DNA of 23,571 nucleotides, taken from assembly GCA_964200075.2 (NCBI GenBank), contig CAXNAA020000257.1, forward strand, positions 1-23,571, in the 5' to 3' direction. This document shows, piece after piece, positions 20,101 through 23,571 of the stretch. The DNA comes from Sphacelaria rigidula (lineage: Eukaryota; Phaeophyceae; Sphacelariales). Each line of letters begins with the position of its first letter. Position 1 is the first letter of the stretch. The translations under genes and the position numbers were made by a program. The notes beneath the pieces were generated by a model. It saw only the letters and a list, made by a program, of their open reading frames with translations. It ran no database searches and had not been told where the DNA came from.

Positions 20101-20651
20101 TCAATCGGGCAGCTTACTGCAGCTGACCCGACGCCAAGGACAGATCAATATCGGCACTAAGCAATCTGTGTGTGCTCCACACTACACCCTCGAGCATTGG
20201 ATCATGGCTATTGTCTAGTAATGGTACTACGGAGTTTTGATGATTACTGTATAATCGTCATAATCATGTATGCTGTTTTTGTTGTTTCTGCACATGAGCC
20301 CGACCTCTTGAACCCTTGAAGCGTGACTATCACCACTCCCGCAGACCAGACTCAACAGCTGGAACATCAACAGAAGGCACTACTCCGTAGGGGTGTAATA
20401 TCCTCTCTTGTCGTCGTCGTCGTCGTCATCGTCGTCATCGTCGTCGTCATCGTCGTCATCGTCGTCGTTGTCGTTGTTGTTGTTGTTGTTGTCGGTGTGC
20501 AGGTATTACCGTGTCGCGACAGAGCCAGGTGATGGCGCAGGTGACGTATCAGGCGCTGTTCCGGAGCTTCCCCAAGCTGTGTGGCATGACGGGTACCGCG
20601 GCGACAGATGCATATGAGCTGGAAAACATCTACGGCTTGCAAGTTCTACAG
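7944..20651 (+). CDS. Nuclear-encoded SecA translocase ATPase, 5' part (exons 1-8)
   Basis: SecA is the ATPase motor that pushes preproteins through SecYE; in plastids it feeds proteins across or into the thylakoid (SecA1) or the inner envelope (SecA2). Exons: 7944-8107, 9135-9264, 11164-11340, 11796-11949, 13406-13578, 15073-15225, 19000-19111, 20503-20651. Joined, they read 404 codons from ATG 7944, or 398 from ATG 7962, without a stop. In the 398-residue numbering, Walker A TGEGKT is at 109-114 and the Walker B/DEAD box LVDEADS is at about 214-220, followed by [56 protein letters not shown] and [12 protein letters not shown] are further SecA signatures. Family members are about 800-1000 residues, so the C-terminal half (rest of fold 2, helical wing, C-tail) is beyond the window. 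[24 protein letters not shown] and AQVTYQALF resemble plant SecA2. The subtype, and the lack of a visible transit peptide, are unresolved. Confidence 0.95.
8126..8299 (+). repeat. GC-rich dispersed repeat, + copy (intron 1)
   Basis: This block matches the reverse complement of 18747-18917 over its whole length. Shared landmarks are TCATAARACCRTTGACCTCG, GGGACGGMGCACRCCGGG and GATGTGTTCGGCGA. It starts 18 bases inside the intron. I recognise no coding frame or transposase. The two-part make-up suggests a small non-autonomous element. Confidence 0.8.
8952..9038 (-). repeat. Dispersed repeat with CCACGGACTC core, copy in intron 1
   Basis: Read on the minus strand, the block gives CACCGGGGGAGACATAGACG, then GAGACCACGGACTC and CCCTGAGGAAGGGGAG. 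It is homologous to 17143-17219 (+) and more distantly to 12003-12069 (+). Confidence 0.7.
9135..9264 (+). CDS. secA exon 2
   Basis: The exon is preceded by GGGGACAG and followed by GTGCTT. Joined to exon 1 it gives [17 protein letters not shown], then [22 protein letters not shown], the standard SecA segment just before the nucleotide-binding site. The split Arg codon is AG plus A. The donor CAG/GTGCTT is weak beyond the GT, and the frame stays open through the intron to 9630. Confidence 0.92.
9265..11163 (+). other. secA intron 2 (1899 bp)
   Basis: The intron runs GTGCTT to CAAG. The exon 2 frame stays open for about 122 codons into it (to 9630). An AT microsatellite lies at 9812-9833. Several overlapping open frames at 10121-10623 have no recognisable product. 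A C-run is at about 10818-10828. Confidence 0.8.
9812..9833. repeat. AT microsatellite
   Basis: A run of about nine TA units inside intron 2, bounded by CAA and TTG. Confidence 0.9.
11164..11340 (+). CDS. secA exon 3 (Walker A)
   Basis: The exon encodes [20 protein letters not shown], then [20 protein letters not shown] and [19 protein letters not shown]. It carries the P-loop TGEGKT and the DYLARRDAE helicase block of SecA. The acceptor is CCCAAG, with the less common A before AG. DVQ/IMGG keeps the spacing of the family's DVQLIGG. Donor GTATGG, phase 0. Confidence 0.95.
11341..11795 (+). other. secA intron 3 (455 bp)
   Basis: The shortest secA intron, GTATGG to CCAG. No repeat or gene seen. 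Confidence 0.85.
11796..11949 (+). CDS. secA exon 4
   Basis: The exon encodes [20 protein letters not shown] through [22 protein letters not shown]. The acceptor is TGTCCAG and the donor GTGAGA, leaving one base of a Gly codon. The VHRFLGLxVGLIQ start and the N[10 protein letters not shown] block match SecA and look closest to plant SecA2 as I remember it. The frame closes 12 codons after the donor. Confidence 0.93.
11950..13405 (+). other. secA intron 4 (1456 bp)
   Basis: The intron runs GTGAGA to GCAG. It contains a dispersed repeat copy (12003-12069) and, just after it, an uninterrupted G-run of about 20 (near 12075-12095). The rest holds no recognisable gene. Confidence 0.85.
12003..12069 (+). 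repeat. Dispersed repeat with CCACGGACTC core, diverged copy
   Basis: The block reads GGGTCGATCCCCTGAGACTA, then TGGGCTCATCCCTGAGGAGG. This is the same order of blocks as 17161-17210, with scattered changes. Confidence 0.6.
13406..13578 (+). CDS. secA exon 5 (Walker B, DEAD)
   Basis: After GGCGCAG the exon completes the split Gly and encodes [20 protein letters not shown], then [11 protein letters not shown] and on to EKPLHYS. It holds the DEAD-type Walker B with the invariant [14 protein letters not shown] that follows it in SecA. Bacterial and plastid SecAs mostly have VDEVDS, so the Ala here is a mild variant. Donor GTGAGT, phase 0. Confidence 0.95.
13579..15072 (+). other. secA intron 5 (1494 bp)
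   Basis: The intron runs GTGAGT to ACAG. It holds an ACTAGT-rich simple region (about 14712-14840) and an AATC tract (14988-15006) about 65 bp before the acceptor. No gene seen. Confidence 0.85.
14712..14840. repeat. ACTAGT/AGTACT-rich simple repeat
   Basis: Interspersed AGTACT, ACTAGT and AGTAGT hexamers fill this stretch and give many short palindromes. It is a cryptic, imperfect microsatellite, not a unit array. Confidence 0.75.
15073..15225 (+). CDS. secA exon 6
   Basis: After GAAACAG the exon encodes [20 protein letters not shown] and then [38 protein letters not shown] reproduces the SecA HYxVDEK junction. This is the preprotein cross-linking region and its return to the motor core. 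The [16 protein letters not shown] segment resembles the DPWARF-NALKAKE of plant SecA2. Donor GTAAGG, phase 0. Confidence 0.95.
16101..16180 (-). repeat. tRNA-related SINE-like element, minus copy
   Basis: The minus strand begins GCGCCCCGATAGTGTGATGC and reaches a perfect B box GGTTCGATTCC at 16111-16121. A decayed A box (TAGTGTGATGC) lies at 16161-16171. The head GCGCCCCG is shared with the copy at 16934. It does not close into a tRNA acceptor stem. Confidence 0.55.
16562..16637 (+). repeat. tRNA-related SINE-like element or tRNA pseudogene
   Basis: An A-box-like TGGTCTGACGG (16572-16582) and B-box-like GGGTCGAATCC (16616-16626) are spaced as in a tRNA gene. A 5-bp T stem (GTGGG/CCCGC) can form. 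Acceptor arms CGCGCCT and AGACGCG pair at 6 of 7 positions. The anticodon arm (G-rich 16597-16610) does not fold properly, so I do not call a functional tRNA. Confidence 0.55.
16934..17005 (+). repeat. tRNA-related SINE-like element, + copy
   Basis: GCGCCCCG is followed by an A box TGGTGTAATGG (16943-16953) and a perfect B box GGTTCGATTCC (16986-16996) at tRNA-like spacing. The T stem is short by a base and the flanks do not form an acceptor stem, so it is a tRNA-derived head or a pseudogene. It could still recruit RNA polymerase III. Confidence 0.6.
17143..17219 (+). repeat. Dispersed repeat with CCACGGACTC core, + copy (intron 6)
   Basis: GTACCGGGGGAGAGACGGGT, then GATCCCTTGAGACCACGGAC and CATCCCGAGGAAGGGAAGGG. 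It matches the reverse complement of 8952-9038 almost throughout. It lies about 140 bp downstream of the tRNA-headed element at 16934 and may belong to the same composite. Confidence 0.7.
18657..18917 (-). repeat. Two-part GC-rich dispersed repeat, minus copy (intron 6)
   Basis: 18747-18917 is the reverse complement of 8126-8299. The adjoining 18657-18746 is a second, diverged copy of its outer part: GGGATGCG, ATGACTA, GGCA, CACCTCCCCC and similar blocks recur about 165 bp apart. The minus-strand order is therefore X-Y-X'. The element ends about 80 bp before the exon 7 acceptor. Confidence 0.75.
19000..19111 (+). CDS. secA exon 7 (GC donor)
   Basis: After GTGACAG the exon encodes [20 protein letters not shown] and [18 protein letters not shown]. 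It contains the (V/I)DxFTGRV-GRRxSDGLHQAIEAKEG block of SecA. The only way to keep the frame into exon 8 is to end at 19111, where the intron starts GCGAGT. The nearest GT, at 19116, would shift the frame and TAA would follow. Confidence 0.9.
20162..20185 (+). repeat. 24-bp exact repeat, copy 2
   Basis: Identical to 7395-7418 (block CAATCTGTGTGTGCTCCACA and four more bases). No similar flank beyond a few bases. Confidence 0.6.
20408..20492 (+). repeat. GTC/ATC/GTT trinucleotide microsatellite
   Basis: About 28 units, mostly GTC with interspersed ATC, changing to GTT at the right end. It stops about ten bases before the exon 8 acceptor AG (20501-20502). Poly-Val and poly-Ser frames across it are artefacts of the repeat. 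Confidence 0.95.
20503..20651 (+). CDS. secA exon 8
   Basis: The exon starts after GTGTGCAG, completes GGT (Gly) and reads [20 protein letters not shown], then [20 protein letters not shown] and NIYGLQVLQ. The KLCGMTGTA block marks the start of the second motor fold in SecA. Donor GTGTCG at 20652, phase 0. The following VPT-block exon expected in all SecAs is not found before the window ends. Confidence 0.94.
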
Positions 20652-23571
20652 GTGTCGGGGTTTCGTATGTAGAGATGCGCCAGTTTCAACTTTTTTCATT
20701 TTTTTGGAAATAAACCTTTCTGCATGAACGGCGATTTTTTGTGTGTGAGGTTGTTTTCATATGCTCGAAATATGTACCTACTACAAGGATCGGACGGGGC
20801 CGCCGTCCTCCACGATAGGCGTGGAAAGGAGTGAGTTTAATTCGGGAGATGGTAAGGGTAATGACTCCTACCAAGAGATTGAGCCAGAGATTTGATGTGT
20901 GTATCGGTTATCAAACTGTGTTATATGTGAGGAGTATAAGAAGGAAGATCCGGCATGGGTGTGGCATGATTGGTATTAAGAAACGCGAATGTTGAGAGCG
21001 CGGAATGGTGAATGAAACGCACTGAATTTTGTTGCACGTTTTGAAAATGTGAAGAACGCGGAATACCCGAATGTGTCACAGACAATGCGTTCTGATGAAA
21101 AAAATCAGCTGAAGCACGGGGGGAAAAGTGGACTCGTTCTCCAAAAGTAGGAGTTTACTCAGAAGATGATATTTTGCTTACGAAAGAGCAACATCTCTAT
21201 GTACAACTGTTGGTGAAAATTTGCTCCAACATATACCTATTCAATATTCGACATTTAACGAAAAAAGCTATACTTCTCAAGCAAGCAAAAAGGACGCGAC
21301 TTCGCTTACTGTGGTTACGATGGACCACATGGACGAATGCCCCCCGCGAGAATAATGTCTGAGAGGACTGGCTGGGCTTGTGTTTGTCAGAGGAAACTTT
21401 GGAAAGCTGAGACAGAGAAACAGGAGCAACACTCTTCATGGTCTCTAAAATGGTGTAAAGGTTGACAAATGGAAGCACACGCGCACGCGTACGCGTTATG
21501 TTCGACCCGTTCGTCCGCGAAATTTCTTCACCTTTTCAAACGGAACACTGTGACGAAAAAAATACGTTGGAACAACGGAAAACGAAAAATGTATACGTGT
21601 TCTGAAATTTACCCGAGCCAGATACAGCCTGGCGGAAAGAGACAAAGAAACATTGCCGTTCCGAAACTCATCGAACCCTGCAAATAACTTCAGCATAGTC
21701 CGCAATTTATAAAAAAAATAGACGGCCAAGACAAAGACAAGAAAATTCGGCACCAAAATTCACCGAACCGCGGCATATCGGCTGTTAAATTCACCGAACC
21801 CGAACCCAGGGAAATCGAATCTAAGGAACACAGAAAGGCCGACGAAAAAAGCGCCGTGCGGAAGGCTGCAAACAGGCAACAGCAAACACAGCGTCTGTGA
21901 TTGCTGTTGATTGAAATCATATTGATATGACGCACGCATATGTCGCGCTTACACGAGTCAGACGCGTATGGTGTCAGGAAATATAATCGCGTCACCGTTT
22001 GAACGTCATGTGCTGCACGTATACAATGAAGGCTGCGATTGCCAAATGAAAAACGCAGAAAGAGACAGAAGAAACAAAAAACCTGCGAGTAAAAAATTCA
22101 CCGAACTCCGAGAAATCGAAGTAAAGAAAGGCCTGCGAAAAAAGCGCCGGTAGGTAAGCTGCATTTTTCTATTTTTGTTGCTTACGCTCTTACTCATTGG
22201 ACGCCTACGCTGTAAAGAAAACTGATCGCGTTACCGCTTCAACGTGAGTGTGTTGCACATATACAGCCGTGTATTGTCCAGAGAAAACTCCAGCCTGAAG
22301 GAAACATCGACGCTTTTCTTGCGTTTTGGTGTCTTGTGTGTTCATCGTGTATGCATGTAAGATTTTACTTTTCGCTTATTAGAATCAGAACGTCAGGACC
22401 ACCCTCATTTAGGCACTGACAGCTTGGGCCAACGTGGAATCTTGCGCTCGTCTAGGTGAACGGTGATGGAAAATCATTGCAATTCCTGATCAACCTTACG
22501 TTATTATGTGTTCTGTGCATTACAGCCACACATACACAGCGACATGGTCCTGAGAAAACTCTAGCCCGAACGAAACAGAGACTTCTTCTTGGGTTCTAGT
22601 GTCTCCTGTGTTCATCGTGTATCCACGAAAAGTTGAAATTTCCCGTTCTCCAGAATCAAATCTCCGTTTTTCAGAATCAAAGTGTCGGATCCACCATCAG
22701 GGCTCCGCGTATTGCATATCACGCGCATACTTTCAGGCACTGACAGCTTGGGTCGAAGGTCGAATCTCGCCCTCGTCGAAGGTGAACGGTAATGGAAAAA
22801 CATTGCACTATCTCAACAAGCTTTCGAAAATGAAGAATGTCGCAGGGTGGCGTGAAGCTGAAGGGGTTTGTGGAGTGTACTGTTTTAAGAGGAAGTATAA
22901 TTGTCCCGCTTGCACGGGAGCGTTCACACGTAATCTTAGTTGGACATAAAAGTATAGGGGGGTGAAATGAGCGTCATCAACATCTGCGGCTTGCATGTTG
23001 GATCAGGTGTAATTTCGGCGAGCAAATAAACACTCAATGTTATGTGTGTGTTGTACGGTAGTTGAATCTTTGGTGTGTTTCTGGCAGGGGTCGTGGTGTG
23101 TGGTGCTCTTCAGGTTTTCCAATACTGAGATATATTCTTGCTCACCATGCCGATATGTACGAGATCGCGCGCCACATGACCGATACATCCGAAACCGTAT
23201 TTTGCACGTTCAAACGAAAGTGCCTGGCATTTTTGTCGTAAAACCCTTCCGCAATACGACTACATCGTTGTTGTTCAGTTGGGCATTTTCTGCCGATGTT
23301 TGCCGGCGTGTTTCCCCCATCTGCACATGTTCTTGTTCACTAAATCACGTTCCCAATTATATCTTCGTTGCACTCCATACACCTATCCTGCCGCCGGTAA
23401 CCCTTCGTCTACGAACACATTTGAACAATCACCACAGGAGGGTTCGAAGGTGAAAAATATACAAAATGCTCGCAATAGTGGTATACCGTAGAATACGCTC
23501 TAAATAACCGGTCTTTAGTATACTACTCCCCTTCCCCCCCCCCAAACCCACCCACCCCCCCCACCCCCAAC
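20652..23571 (+). other. secA intron 8, incomplete (at least 2920 bp)
   Basis: It begins GTGTCG. No exon with the SecA VPT-block, or any later SecA motif, is seen up to the window edge, so the intron is taken to continue. Much of it is an AT-rich degenerate array (21480-22820). The last 50 bases are C-rich (runs of C from about 23531). Confidence 0.7.
21480..22820. repeat. Degenerate tandem array, about 240-325 bp unit
   Basis: Related blocks recur in order. GCGTCACCG-GAACGT near 21990 and GCGTTACCG-CAACGT near 22230 are followed by a CAC-TATACA block. AAATTCACCGAAC occurs near 21758, 21786 and 22096. GTGTTCATCGTGTAT occurs near 22338 and 22608. AGGCACTGACAGCTTGGG occurs at about 22411 and 22735 (step 324), followed each time by GTGAACGG-ATGGAAAA. 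Copies are diverged and of unequal length, like old satellite or tandemly nested insertions. No frame is conserved. Confidence 0.6.

Larger units (their letters stand above)
19112..20502 (+). other. secA intron 7 (1391 bp, GC-AG)
   Basis: The intron begins GCGAGT and ends GTGCAG. It holds the second copy of the 24-bp repeat (20162-20185) and a trinucleotide microsatellite that runs almost to the acceptor. No gene recognised. Confidence 0.85.

Noticed and set aside
20323-20617. Poly-Val and poly-Ser proteins
   Set aside because: They are translations of the trinucleotide microsatellite.
22599-22949. 116-codon + strand frame in the last intron
   Set aside because: It crosses repeat units of the degenerate array and has no SecA or other motif.
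1-23571. CRISPR array, operon or bacterial defence system
   Set aside because: No regular spaced repeats or bacterial gene clusters are present. The only conserved gene is split by spliceosomal introns.

Overview
The window looks like nuclear DNA of a eukaryotic alga. Its one confident gene is a chloroplast-type SecA preprotein-translocase ATPase cut into at least eight short exons (112-177 nt) by introns of about 0.45 to 3.8 kb. All eight exons lie on the + strand, join in frame, and have AG acceptors. Seven donors are GT and one appears to be GC. The base composition is near 50% GC, the introns are long and full of repeats, and a decayed LINE lies upstream. An alga with a red-derived plastid, possibly a brown alga, fits this, but the species assignment is inference.

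Layout. 1-940: nothing recognisable. 951-1656: a repeat block made of a hairpin-forming 103-bp repeat and two imperfect foldback units. 1657-3100: no recognised gene, but a 211-codon minus-strand reading frame (2459-3094) that may be an exon. 3220-3322: a second copy of the hairpin repeat. About 3330-6293: a heavily mutated non-LTR retrotransposon on the + strand, with AP-endonuclease, reverse-transcriptase and C-terminal remnants in order. Its catalytic YxDD-type motif is destroyed. 6294-7943: T-rich and repeat-bearing upstream DNA. 7944 (or 7962)-20651: SecA exons 1 to 8. 20652-23571: the start of a further intron, holding a degenerate tandem array. The 3' half of secA lies beyond the window.

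SecA drives post-translocation steps of the Sec pathway by ATP hydrolysis. The exons seen here encode the N-terminal region, the Walker A and Walker B (DEAD) motifs of the first nucleotide-binding fold, the preprotein cross-linking region and the start of the second fold. Red-lineage plastid genomes usually carry their own secA, so a nuclear intron-rich SecA would be either a second translocase ATPase (SecA2-like) or a transferred copy. Several local motifs resemble plant SecA2 more than SecA1.

The most interesting non-coding observations are: a predicted GC-AG intron in secA; a GTC-type microsatellite that replaces the polypyrimidine tract at the exon 8 acceptor; a two-part GC-rich repeat present in opposite orientation in introns 1 and 6; three tRNA-headed, SINE-like elements in intron 6; a second dispersed repeat in introns 1, 4 and 6; and recurrent AATC/ATCG tetranucleotide clusters.
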